Source: SIG603 sp963589785
Lineage (GTDB): Bacteria > Bacillota > Clostridia > Oscillospirales > Acutalibacteraceae
DNA length: 64,000 nt
Reading direction: 5' to 3'
Assembly: GCA_963589785.1 (NCBI GenBank)
Contig: CAVAMJ010000005.1
Coordinates: 62,001 to 126,000 of the forward strand
Below, piece by piece: positions 33,234 to 41,854 of this stretch (within the stretch, counting starts at the first letter, position 1; the number at the start of each line of letters is the position of its first letter). The position numbers and the translations under genes were made by a program. Below the pieces are notes generated by a model, which searched no databases, was not told where the DNA came from, and was given only the letters and a program-made list of their open reading frames with translations.

Positions 33234-34619
33234 TTATTCCTCGTCGTTAGCTGTATCAGCGATTGCCTGTGCGACAATCTCAGCTTTCTTTGCCTTAAGG
33301 TCATCAGCCTTAACAGCGCCCTGTGCAAGTCTGATAATGCTCAATACGCACATAACAGCAACAATGATGAGTGTTACGATAGCGTCCTTTGCGGTGAGAT
33401 CCTTGAAGAGGTTAAAAGCAACAACGCCTGCGCAGAATGCACCGAGAACACAGCATACATCATAGAACCAAAGCGGCATTTTGATAGAACGCTTTGCCCA
33501 CTGATCAGGATACTTCTTTGGAAGAGTGAGACAGCCGAGATTCATGTAGATGTTGATGAGCATTGTAGGAATCATAACCTGAGAAACGATAGCGTCGAGG
33601 CTGACTCCTGTAACAATTGGGAATACGCTGATGATATAGAAAAGAATGTAAATCACATAAGGATAGCCGGTTTTATCTGTCTTCTTGAATATGCTCGGTA
33701 ACCAACCGTCGTTAGCAACCTGAAGCAATGGATAACGGAACATGCCTAAGCCGCCTAAAAGTGAGCTTGCGATAGCGCCGATGCCGCCGCCGACAACGAA
33801 GAAGAGATAAATTGCTTTCGGGAAAATAGCCTCAGCTGTAACGCTGATGTTCTGTCCGGCTGCCTGTTCGTAAGGGAGAACGCCGCCGGCAACAATGCCC
33901 ATTGCACCGTAGATAACAGCGAGTAAAACTGTGATTACGATGATGCCGAGGGGGATAGTCTTCTTTGGCTTCTTTGTGACAGCTGCCATCGAGACAGGAG
34001 CCATTGTAGTTCCCTGGCAGGCCCAGCCCATAACAGCGAGAGCTGAAACAAAGCCTGTGAAGCCGCCGTGGAAGTAACCGCCGTCTGCGCTTGAGAATGT
34101 GTTTGCAAAGTCAACCTTCGGGAGTCCGAAACCGACAAACAAAGCAAGTGCAACAACGAGAACGATGGTAACTATGTTTTCGAGAATTGTGATAAATCTT
34201 GAACCTTTAATAGTAGAAAGGAAGAACAAAGTCATTGCTATGAAAGCGACTAAGCTCTGATAATTTTGAAGTGCGGGAATTGCGATTGCAAGATACTGTG
34301 CGATTGCAACAGCGTAGCTGGACATTGCAAGACCGTTGACAAGTGTCATCATTGCGCTGACACCGCTCATGAACGGGCTAAACAGCATAACCTTCATGCT
34401 GTAGTCTCCGCCCTTCATAACGAACATGCTTGGCATTGCGAGGTTATACCAATATGCAAGGAGCATAAAGAAACAACCAATTGCGACAACAAGTGAAATT
34501 GAACGTCCTGTGTAGGCAATACCGTAGCCTAAAAGGACAAATATCCCTGTTCCTATGGCACCGCCGAGTCCGAGGCCGACGATATTCCATAAGCCTAACT
34601 TTTTACCATTTTCTTCCAT
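33234..34619 (-). CDS. APC family amino acid permease
   Basis: This 461-residue protein has about 12 membrane helices and the APC signature GLGLGGAIGTGIFVLLG in helix 1. It imports an amino acid, often by proton symport or exchange. ATG 34619 is preceded by GATGAGG at a long spacing; an ATG at 34637 is possible. The C-terminal tail is Ala/Lys/Glu-rich and cytoplasmic. Context with the C-S lyase suggests cysteine, cystathionine or another sulfur amino acid, but the sequence does not show substrate. Confidence 0.88.
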   Translation of the reverse strand: MEENGKKLGLWNIVGLGLGGAIGTGIFVLLGYGIAYTGRSISLVVAIGCFFMLLAYWYNLAMPSMFVMKGGDYSMKVMLFSPFMSGVSAMMTLVNGLAMSSYAVAIAQYLAIAIPALQNYQSLVAFIAMTLFFLSTIKGSRFITILENIVTIVLVVALALFVGFGLPKVDFANTFSSADGGYFHGGFTGFVSALAVMGWACQGTTMAPVSMAAVTKKPKKTIPLGIIVITVLLAVIYGAMGIVAGGVLPYEQAAGQNISVTAEAIFPKAIYLFFVVGGGIGAIASSLLGGLGMFRYPLLQVANDGWLPSIFKKTDKTGYPYVIYILFYIISVFPIVTGVSLDAIVSQVMIPTMLINIYMNLGCLTLPKKYPDQWAKRSIKMPLWFYDVCCVLGAFCAGVVAFNLFKDLTAKDAIVTLIIVAVMCVLSIIRLAQGAVKADDLKAKKAEIVAQAIADTANDEE

Positions 34620-34703
34620 AATATTCTTATACCTCATCAATTAGTTTACAACTTCATACCGATTTATAAATGTTGTAAACAACTCCGTCCAAAAGAGTGC
34701 CGA

Positions 34704-35084
34704 TTATTTAACGGCAACAGCTTCGATTTCTACCTTTGCGCCCTTGGGAAGTGCGACCACCTGGAATGCGCTTCTTGCCGGGCAAACTCCTGTGAAATAA
34801 GTAGAATAAACCTCGTTCATAGCCCCAAAATCTGCGATGTTTTCGAGCAAAACGGTTGTTTTTACTACATTGTCGAGTGTGAGATCTTCCTCAGCAAGGA
34901 TAGCCTTGATGTTTTCAAGAGACTGCTTTGTCTGGCTCTTGATGTCTTCGCCTGCAAAAGCACCTGTTTTGGGATCTATCGGAAGCTGGCCCGATACGTA
35001 AATTGCTCCACCTGCTTCTATGCCCTGTGAGTAAGGGCCGATGGCTGCTGGGGCGTTGTTTGTGGAAATCTGCTGTTTAGACAT
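34704..35084 (-). CDS. ridA: RidA family enamine/imine deaminase
   Basis: This 126-residue trimeric protein removes reactive 2-aminoacrylate and similar enamines. R104 in CPARSAF and E120 in KVEIEAVA, the family's key residues, are present, as is AIGPYSQG. AGGGAGG before the ATG. It is the first gene of the operon with permease, C-S lyase and redoxin. Since C-S lyases release 2-aminoacrylate, RidA here fits a detoxifying partner. Confidence 0.94.
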   Translation of the reverse strand: MSKQQISTNNAPAAIGPYSQGIEAGGAIYVSGQLPIDPKTGAFAGEDIKSQTKQSLENIKAILAEEDLTLDNVVKTTVLLENIADFGAMNEVYSTYFTGVCPARSAFQVVALPKGAKVEIEAVAVK

Positions 35085-35124
35085 TTTATTTCCTCCCTAA
35101 ATATTTAATAAAATTTATAAACAA

Positions 35125-35143
35125 GTGATAATATAATTATCAC
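35125..35143. promoter_or_regulatory. GTGATAAT palindrome, probable operator
   Basis: GTGATAAT and ATTATCAC are exact inverted copies three bases apart. The element lies just downstream of the predicted ridA-operon transcript start, a repression position. Related half-sites recur nearby, for example around 36090 and 36136. Confidence 0.55.
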
Positions 35144-35154
35144 CGTTTGGCATA

Positions 35155-35182
35155 AGTATATCACAAACATAAAGTTTGTAAA
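35155..35182 (-). promoter_or_regulatory. Promoter of the ridA operon
   Basis: On the minus strand: TTTACA (35177-35182), a 16-bp spacer and TATACT (35155-35160). Confidence 0.65.
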
Positions 35183-35261
35183 GGGGTTAGTTGAAAAATT
35201 TTATCATTTTGAGACAAAAAATATCACAAACTTGAGTTCTCTTGTTTGTACAAGTAAGCAC

Positions 35262-35290
35262 TTGCAAAAATAAACTCAATATTGTACAAT
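35262..35290 (+). promoter_or_regulatory. Promoter of the YheO/DauR-like regulator
   Basis: TTGCAA (35262-35267), a 17-bp spacer and TACAAT (35285-35290), divergent from the ridA promoter. Confidence 0.6.
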
Positions 35291-35323
35291 TATCTTTAAA
35301 AGAAACGAAAGAGGGTAACTCCG

Positions 35324-35965
35324 ATGACAGATAAGGAACTGCTCGATATTTATGCAGGATTGGTACCGTTCTTGTCTACCGTTTGCGGTGCGGGCAGCGA
35401 GATCGTAATCCACGATGTAACCAACCCCGACCACTCCATTGTGGCTATCGGCAACGGCAACTCAGGCAGAAGCGTGGGAGATCCTATGACCGACTTTGCG
35501 CGTGAGCTTCAAAAAGAGTGTGTTTACCGTGACTGCGAATCAATGCTTAATTATAAAGGAAAGACGAAATCCGGAGATTTCCTTTCTTCTACTTACTTTA
35601 TTAAGAATGAAGGCAGACTCATAGGCATGCTTTGCATTAATAAGGAACTCACAGCAATCAAGGAGCTTAATCATGTCCTTGAGGGCTTGCTCGAGAGATT
35701 TAACCTTTCTGCTCCGCTTGACGGAACTCCGTCAGAGGATTTGAACAGCCCGCTTGCCGATGTGATTCACGCAAGAATTGCTGATATTATTTCACAAAGC
35801 GGTATCTCACCGACTCACATGACCATGCAGGAGAAAGTTCGAGTCGTTCACAAGCTCGACGCTGACGGCGTCCTTATGATGAAAGGCGCAGTGGCTGAAA
35901 TTGCCGACCAGCTTTCTGTTTCGGTGCCCACGGTTTATCGATATCTCAATAAACCAGAAGAGTAA
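35324..35965 (+). CDS. YheO/DauR-like transcriptional regulator
   Basis: This 213-residue protein has an N-terminal YheO-type PAS-like domain (about residues 5-115, with SEIVIHDV and GRLIGMLCINKEL) and a C-terminal helix-turn-helix (about 150-210, ending VAEIADQLSVSVPTVYRYLNKPEE). The family includes DauR, a regulator of D-arginine use. It is divergent from the ridA operon with overlapping control DNA, so it probably regulates that operon. AGAGGGTAACTCC before the ATG. Confidence 0.88.
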   Translation: MTDKELLDIYAGLVPFLSTVCGAGSEIVIHDVTNPDHSIVAIGNGNSGRSVGDPMTDFARELQKECVYRDCESMLNYKGKTKSGDFLSSTYFIKNEGRLIGMLCINKELTAIKELNHVLEGLLERFNLSAPLDGTPSEDLNSPLADVIHARIADIISQSGISPTHMTMQEKVRVVHKLDADGVLMMKGAVAEIADQLSVSVPTVYRYLNKPEE

Positions 35966-35979
35966 TATTGCAAAAAAAC

Positions 35980-36013
35980 AAGACGCTCCGGTAAAAAACC
36001 GAAGCGTCTTTGC
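35980..36013 (+). terminator. Terminator of the YheO-like regulator
   Basis: AAGACGCTCCGGT and ACCGAAGCGTCTT pair with one mismatch, followed by TTGCTTT. Confidence 0.8.
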
Positions 36014-36190
36014 TTTCAACACGACAAATTATAGTTTCATTGATGAAAAAAGTAAATAGGCAAAATCAACAAAAGATAAAAATTTTATCACGGTGATTTT
36101 GAACTTATCAATTTACAGTATTAAAGCTTTAAATTGTGATAAGACACAAGAAATAGTTAATTTTAGCTTATATTATCGGAGATAACCTAT

Positions 36191-37090
36191 ATGACCTTAC
36201 AGCAGCTTTTGTACTTTGTGACAGCGGTAGAGTGCGGAAATATTACTGCCGCCGCAGAAAAATTATATATTTCTCAGCCGAGCCTTAGCAATGCAATTCA
36301 TAACCTTGAAAAAGAAATGGGTATAGTTGCTTTTTCTCGCTCGAATAAGGGTGTAGTTCTAACGCATGAGGGAGAGGAGTTGCTTTCTTTTTCAAGAAAT
36401 CTTCTTGAACAAGCTGAGGTTATGAAGGAGCATTTCGGAACAGGTGAAAAGCGTTCTCCTAAATTTTCGGTTTCGTGCCAGCATTATTCGTTTGCCGTGA
36501 ATGCATTTGTCGAACTTGTCAAGGAATTTGACGCAGATCAATACAGTTTTATTCTCCGTGAAACTCAGACGGGAGAAATTATTGATGATGTTGCGAACGG
36601 TAATTCAGAGATTGGAATAATTTATCTGTCGGAGAGTAACGAAGAGGTACTGACAAAGCTTATTAAAAAGAATGAACTTGTCTACACGAAACTGTTTTTT
36701 GCAAAGCCACATGTTTTTATATGTAAAGATCATCCGCTTGCAAAGAGAGAGTCGGTAACACCAGAGGAACTGAAGCCCTACCCTTACTTAGTTTTTGAAC
36801 AGGGTGAGAGAAACTCGTTCTATTTTTCTGAAGAGCTTGTCAGTGTGCTCGATTTCCCGAAGCATATTCAAGTAAGGGACAGGGCAACGCTGTTTAATTT
36901 GGTCATTGGATTAAACGGATTTACAGTAAGCTCGGGTGTCATTGACTCAAAACTTAATGGTGACAGCATAATAGCAAGACCTCTTGAAATTGACGGTAAC
37001 ATGCGAATAGGCTATATAAAGAAAAAGAATATCATGCTTTCAAGATATGCGGAATACTATCTTGATGCACTTAAAAAGAATTTGCAATAG
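36191..37090 (+). CDS. LysR family transcriptional regulator
   Basis: This 299-residue protein has an N-terminal winged helix (residues 1-60; ITAAAEKLYISQPSLSNAIHNLEKEMG) and a substrate-binding domain from about residue 90. CGGAGATAACC before the ATG. Its neighbours are unrelated in strand or function, so its target is unclear. The region before it contains ATCAC-G-GTGAT and TTGTGATAAG, close to the palindrome in front of ridA. Confidence 0.9.
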   Translation: MTLQQLLYFVTAVECGNITAAAEKLYISQPSLSNAIHNLEKEMGIVAFSRSNKGVVLTHEGEELLSFSRNLLEQAEVMKEHFGTGEKRSPKFSVSCQHYSFAVNAFVELVKEFDADQYSFILRETQTGEIIDDVANGNSEIGIIYLSESNEEVLTKLIKKNELVYTKLFFAKPHVFICKDHPLAKRESVTPEELKPYPYLVFEQGERNSFYFSEELVSVLDFPKHIQVRDRATLFNLVIGLNGFTVSSGVIDSKLNGDSIIARPLEIDGNMRIGYIKKKNIMLSRYAEYYLDALKKNLQ

Positions 37091-37095
37091 CTTAA

Positions 37096-37203
37096 TTTCA
37101 TCGTTGCGGTTTTGCTTCATGCGAAATCGGTAATAAGCTGACAGAGGAGCAGTGGAATAAGCTCGAACTCGTAAAAAAGATTGCAGAAGAAGTTTGGGGA
37201 TAA
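37096..37203 (+). pseudogene. Possible gene remnant (C-terminal fragment)
   Basis: Between stops, this stretch reads as 35 protein-like residues: two Cys in HRCGFASCEIGN, then LTEEQWNKLELVKKIAEEVWG. It has no start codon or ribosome site, and a stop lies directly before it. Base composition is more gene-like than the surrounding AT-rich DNA. It may be the tail of a lost small protein. I do not recognise the family. Confidence 0.25.
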
Positions 37204-37225
37204 ATTTAACATTATTAAAAGAAAA

Positions 37226-37258
37226 GGGCATTCGGCATAAAGTCGAGTGTCCTTTTTT
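37226..37258 (+). terminator. Hairpin terminator
   Basis: GGGCATTCG pairs with CGAGTGTCC (two G-U) around nine bases, followed by TTTTTT. It ends the LysR gene or the remnant after it. Confidence 0.65.
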
Positions 37259-37564
37259 GATTATGTGAAGATAAATAGCTTTACAGCAAAGTTGATGTTC
37301 TTAGCAAAATATATAAATATCAAACGGTAATTTAAATTTACAGTAAAATATAAGTAGATAAAATGACGAAGATGATACCTTTAAAATAATTAAGTGGTTA
37401 ATGATTAAACGACTGTTAAAAATAAGCGACTTATTATAATATTTAGATTAAATTCAAAAGATTAAGAATTGTCATAAAAGAAAATAAGTTGTAACAAAGT
37501 TGTAATAAATTTTGCCGATACGGTTAATTTTTAGTATAAATGACAAATAAATTCGTTGAAATTA

Positions 37565-37593
37565 TTGACAAATTTTGAACTCGGTGTTAGACT
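37565..37593 (+). promoter_or_regulatory. Promoter of the opp operon
   Basis: TTGACA (37565-37570), a 17-bp spacer and TAGACT (37588-37593). Confidence 0.55.
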
Positions 37594-37827
37594 AAATGCA
37601 TAAAACCGAAAAGAAAACTTCCACAATTTTCGGTAACTTGTTAATATTTACCTATATACAGCACGGTTTTGAATTGTTCTTGATTGTGCCGTATGCGTAA
37701 AGTTTGTTGGATTTACAGGCTTCGTTTTTCCGAGCGGTCGCTGGGTATTTTTGACCGTAAGGTGTGGTGGACGATGCTTTCTTTGCGAAATAGGGAATAG
37801 GCAAGAAAAATAAAAGTGAGGTATTGT
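37594..37827 (+). other. Long untranslated leader of oppA
   Basis: The roughly 230 bases between the predicted start and oppA are clearly less AT-rich than the DNA before them (37260-37560 holds nothing I can name beyond the direct repeat AAGTTGTAA at 37487 and 37498). ACCGAAAA (37605) can pair with TTTTCGGT (37627), and CGGTC with GACCG further on. No known riboswitch class was recognised. Confidence 0.35.
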
Positions 37828-39831
37828 ATGATGAAGAAAAAAACTTTAGCGCTTCTCCTCGCTGCAGTTATGATCGTTTCCGGTGCTCTTACCGGATGCG
37901 GCTCAAGCTCAAGCAGCACAGAGAGCACAGCAGGTGATTCTTCTGCAAGTGAGACGACAGATTCGACCGAGTCTTCAAGCACAGGCACTAATGCCGCTGC
38001 CGGACTTACAACAGCTGTCGGAACACCTAGAGACGAGACACTTATCGTTGAGACTCAGTCTCCTACAGATGTTCCCGGTCAGTTCAACTCCTATATGACC
38101 GGTACACAGATGGGCTTCGGTATTCATCAGTTAATGAGCATTCATCTTTGGGAGATGGACACTGTTAAAGGTGAGCAGTTCCCAGAGCTCGCAGCTGACA
38201 TGGGTACTCCGAATGATGACTACACAGAGTGGACAGTTAAGCTTCGTGAGGGCATCAAGTGGTCTGATGGTCAGGATGTAAATGCTGATGACGTTGTCTT
38301 CACATTCCAGATGATCATGGACAACACAGCTATTTCTGCTAACGCAGCTACAAACCTTTACATCAAGAGTGTTGAGAAGGTTGATGACTACACAGTCAAG
38401 TTCACAATGAAGGAAAGCTTCCCGAGATTCACACAGCGTTACGGTATCACAGTTTGGGGTACTGATTACAGAATCGTTCCTGAGCACATCTACTCACAGC
38501 AGGCTGATGTCACTACATTTAAGGATGAAGATCCGGTAGTTGCAGGTCCTTACACAGTTGCTCAGTATGATTCCAACGGTTCTTGGATTCTTTACCAGCT
38601 CCGTGAAGACTGGCAGGATTCTTCTCTCGGCGTTGTAGGAGCTGACTACTACGGCTACACAGCTGATCAGACACCTCCTAAGTACGTTTGGTTCCGTTAC
38701 CTCGGCGATTCTGCTACAAGACAGATGGAAATGGTTCAGAACAACGTTGATATCCTCTGCGAAGTTACAATGGAAGAGCTCGACGCTATGATGGGCCAGA
38801 ACGACAAGATCTCTGCATGGTACGATGAATTCCCATATGCTACTGCTGATGACCCGGGTGCTAAGTCCGTAGTCTTCTCAGAAGGCAAGGGTGCTCCGTA
38901 CGATAACAAAGACTTCCGTTGGGCTATCGTTCTTGCACTTGACATCGATCAGATTTCTATGAACATCTTCTCCGGCGCTGGTCGTGTTGCTCCTATCCCG
39001 CTCATGAACAACACTGAGTATCTCCAGGAGACATACACAATCCCAATGCAGGAGTGGCTCGAGAACTTTGAGCTTGATCTTGGCGACGGCACAACAATCA
39101 AGCCTTATGACACAGGCTACGCAAAGCGTATGGCTGAGGCTACAGGCGTAACAGGCACAGACGAAGAGCTCATCTCAATGTTCGGTGCAGGTTGGTGGAA
39201 GCATGACGAAGAGGCTGCTGAGAAGCTCCTCGTTAAGGCAGGCTTCGAGAAGAAGGATGACGGTTGGTACTTCAATGGTGAGAAGTTCACAATGGAGATC
39301 AGCTATATCGCAGATACAGAGACACAGGCTGCTCGTACAGCAACAGCTGTTTACAACCAGCTCCTCGACTTCGGTCTCGACGTAACAATCACATCTAAGT
39401 CCAGTGCAACATGGGATGTTGACGGTGGACAGGGCAACTACGAGCTTGGTGCATACTGGCCGTCAGCTGGTATCATGAAGGACTTCTACACCGGTATCTC
39501 CGGTTGGAGCAATGAGCTTATCAAGCCTCTCGGCGAGACAGGTTCAGGTCAGGGCGCACGTTGGAACAACCAGGAAGCTACTGATATCATAAACAAGCTT
39601 GCTAACACAGATCCGACAAGTGATGAAGCATATGAGCTCACAACAGAATTCCTCAAGATCGCTGTTGAAGAGATGCCTGCTATCAACTTCACAAACGGTA
39701 CAAAGTTCGTTCCTACAAACAGCACTTACTGGCAGGGCTACCCGAACTCCGAGAACGCATATGACGGTCCTTGGTGGTGGTGGAGCCGCTTCAAGTATCA
39801 GCTCCCGAACATTACACCTGTTCAGGGTTAA
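37828..39831 (+). CDS. oppA: Oligopeptide ABC transporter, substrate-binding lipoprotein
   Basis: This 667-residue family 5 solute-binding protein has a lipobox LTGC (C24), a Ser/Thr stalk to about residue 65, then the OppA/DppA fold (EWTVKLREGIKWSDGQDVNADDVVFT is the family signature). ATG 37828 follows AGTGAGG. It leads oppABCDF and shows strongly biased codons, consistent with high expression. Length is above average, with several inserted segments. Peptide or other cargo cannot be told. Confidence 0.92.
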   Translation: MMKKKTLALLLAAVMIVSGALTGCGSSSSSTESTAGDSSASETTDSTESSSTGTNAAAGLTTAVGTPRDETLIVETQSPTDVPGQFNSYMTGTQMGFGIHQLMSIHLWEMDTVKGEQFPELAADMGTPNDDYTEWTVKLREGIKWSDGQDVNADDVVFTFQMIMDNTAISANAATNLYIKSVEKVDDYTVKFTMKESFPRFTQRYGITVWGTDYRIVPEHIYSQQADVTTFKDEDPVVAGPYTVAQYDSNGSWILYQLREDWQDSSLGVVGADYYGYTADQTPPKYVWFRYLGDSATRQMEMVQNNVDILCEVTMEELDAMMGQNDKISAWYDEFPYATADDPGAKSVVFSEGKGAPYDNKDFRWAIVLALDIDQISMNIFSGAGRVAPIPLMNNTEYLQETYTIPMQEWLENFELDLGDGTTIKPYDTGYAKRMAEATGVTGTDEELISMFGAGWWKHDEEAAEKLLVKAGFEKKDDGWYFNGEKFTMEISYIADTETQAARTATAVYNQLLDFGLDVTITSKSSATWDVDGGQGNYELGAYWPSAGIMKDFYTGISGWSNELIKPLGETGSGQGARWNNQEATDIINKLANTDPTSDEAYELTTEFLKIAVEEMPAINFTNGTKFVPTNSTYWQGYPNSENAYDGPWWWWSRFKYQLPNITPVQG

Positions 39832-39886
39832 TGTTAAAGCTTGCTTGAATTAGCTAAATCGCATTAATCAGATGATTTAAATTGAC

Positions 39887-39926
39887 GGGGGCGTGTGCCA
39901 AATACCCATGACCACGTCCCCGCCAT
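39887..39926 (+). terminator. Hairpin between oppA and oppB
   Basis: GGGGGCGTG and CACGTCCCC form a nine-pair stem (one G-U), followed by GCCATTTTAATC. It fits a partial terminator or stabilising stem giving more oppA than permease transcript. Confidence 0.55.
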
Positions 39927-39985
39927 TTTAATCAATAATTCTTTGAAATCCCCTTTTACAAATTGTCAAATGAGGAAGTGTGGCT

Positions 39986-40984
39986 GTGAAATTTAAAACA
40001 TTCTTTTTAAAGCGCCTTCTCGCTTGGGCATTGACGATTTTGATCGGTGTTACGTTCATCTTCTTCATCCCAAGAATGTTCCCTTCCGACCCGGTTGAGA
40101 ACATGATTTCCCAGATGCAGTCCCGTTCAGGTAACATGGACCCTGCAGAAATGGAAGCGCTCAGATATCAACTTAGAGTTCAGTTCGGTCTCGACGGTAC
40201 TCTTCTCGAACAGTACGGATATTTCTTGTGGCATGGCTTGCTGCATTTTGACTTCGGTCCGTCACTTATGAGTTACCCGGAGCCGGTTGTAAACATTATA
40301 AGTCGTAACTTGCCGTATACACTCGGCTTGTCACTGACATCAACAATTCTTGCTTGGATAATCGGTAACTTTATCGGTTTGCTCGCAGGTTTCCGTAAGA
40401 ATAAGCGTTCCTCGAAGATTCTTGAGGGTATTGCAATTTGTATCTACCCGATTCCTTACTTCTTGATTGCTCTTGTTCTTCAGATCGTATTCGCATATGT
40501 CCTTGGCTGGTTCCCGATTACGACAACTCTTGTCACATTCGGAACAACAGCACAGTATATTTCATCGCTTCTCAAGGCATCTGTTCTTCCGGCAGTTTCA
40601 ATGCTCCTTCTCGGAACAGGTTGGTGGATTATCTCCATGAAGTCCTTGGCTAGCACAACAAGTGAAGAGGACTTCGTTCTCTACGCACGTTATCGTGGCA
40701 TCTCCGAGAGAAAGATCGGTATAAGCTACGTTCTTCGTAACTCCATCTTAACTCAGATTACTGCTTTGGCAATGAGCCTCGGCGGAGTCTTCGGCGGTTC
40801 CATCATGACAGAAATCATCTTCGGTTATCCCGGAGTTGGTACCTTAATTCAGAAGGCTATTCTTCAGTCTGACTATAACATGATTCTCGGATGTATCACA
40901 ATTTCTATCGTTGCTATCTCAACTGCAACACTTATTGTTGATATTATTTATCCGTTTATCGACCCAAGAATTCGTTACGGCTAA
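39986..40984 (+). CDS. oppB: Peptide ABC permease, OppB/DppB type
   Basis: This 332-residue permease has six helices and the EAA loop FVLYARYRGISERKI near residue 225. It starts at GTG 39986, seven bases after GAGGAAG; the GTG at 39980 is too close. The N-terminal KRLLAWALTILIGVTFIFFIPR is typical of OppB. Confidence 0.92.
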   Translation: MKFKTFFLKRLLAWALTILIGVTFIFFIPRMFPSDPVENMISQMQSRSGNMDPAEMEALRYQLRVQFGLDGTLLEQYGYFLWHGLLHFDFGPSLMSYPEPVVNIISRNLPYTLGLSLTSTILAWIIGNFIGLLAGFRKNKRSSKILEGIAICIYPIPYFLIALVLQIVFAYVLGWFPITTTLVTFGTTAQYISSLLKASVLPAVSMLLLGTGWWIISMKSLASTTSEEDFVLYARYRGISERKIGISYVLRNSILTQITALAMSLGGVFGGSIMTEIIFGYPGVGTLIQKAILQSDYNMILGCITISIVAISTATLIVDIIYPFIDPRIRYG

Positions 40985-41002
40985 TAAAGGGAGGTTGTTG
41001 TT

Positions 41003-41848
41003 ATGAAAGGCTTTGCTAAATTCTGGAAAACAACAAACGGCCGCCTGAAAATTGGTTTGATTTCGACATTATTCTTTCTGGTCATCGGATTTGTTGTTTA
41101 CTATATTCCACATGTAAATCCATTTACTTATAATACCTACACCGCTAAGCTTGGAGCATCTGCTTCACACTGGCTTGGTACTACTTCAATGGGACAGGAT
41201 GTTGTTTGGCTTCTTATCGAGGCTATCCACAACTCACTTGTTATTGGTCTCATCGTTGCTACACTCGGTACAGTCGTAGGTGTTTTCGTCGGACTTCTCG
41301 CCGGTTTTGCCGGTGGAGCACTTGATCGTATCCTTATGGTCATCACCGACACATTCGTTGTTATTCCGTCTCTTCCGATTCTCATCATGATGACATCACT
41401 CATGAAGGGCGGTTCCACAACAATCGTTATGGCTCTTGTTCTTGCAATGTTTGCTTGGGCATGGCCGAGCCGTCAGATTCGTTCTATGGCTCTTTCCATC
41501 AAGGAGCGTGACTTTATCCATACCGCAAGATTCTCCGGTGAGGGAATGGTTCAGATCGTTGTAACCGAGATTCTTCCTTATGCACTCACATGGTCACTTT
41601 CCAACTTTATGAACGCTGTTCTTTCCGCTATCGGTTCTGAGTCTTCACTTGCTGTTCTCGGTCTTTCTCCGGGAAACCTCGTATCTCTCGGTAATATGAT
41701 TCAGTGGGCAAGAGAGTACAACGCAATTTTCAATAAGCAGTATCTCTGGATCGGTGCTCCGATTGTTGCTACTGTTGTTCTGTTCATTGGTCTGTTCTTA
41801 CTCATCACAGGCTACAATGACTATCTATCTATGAAGAGAGGCAGGTAA
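41003..41848 (+). CDS. oppC: Peptide ABC permease, OppC/DppC type
   Basis: This 281-residue permease has the DppC features WLGTTSMGQDV before helix 2 and the EAA loop RDFIHTARFSGEG (read as ERDFIHTARFSGEG). AAGGGAGG before the ATG. It pairs with OppB. Confidence 0.92.
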   Translation: MKGFAKFWKTTNGRLKIGLISTLFFLVIGFVVYYIPHVNPFTYNTYTAKLGASASHWLGTTSMGQDVVWLLIEAIHNSLVIGLIVATLGTVVGVFVGLLAGFAGGALDRILMVITDTFVVIPSLPILIMMTSLMKGGSTTIVMALVLAMFAWAWPSRQIRSMALSIKERDFIHTARFSGEGMVQIVVTEILPYALTWSLSNFMNAVLSAIGSESSLAVLGLSPGNLVSLGNMIQWAREYNAIFNKQYLWIGAPIVATVVLFIGLFLLITGYNDYLSMKRGR

Positions 41849-41854
41849 GCGAGT

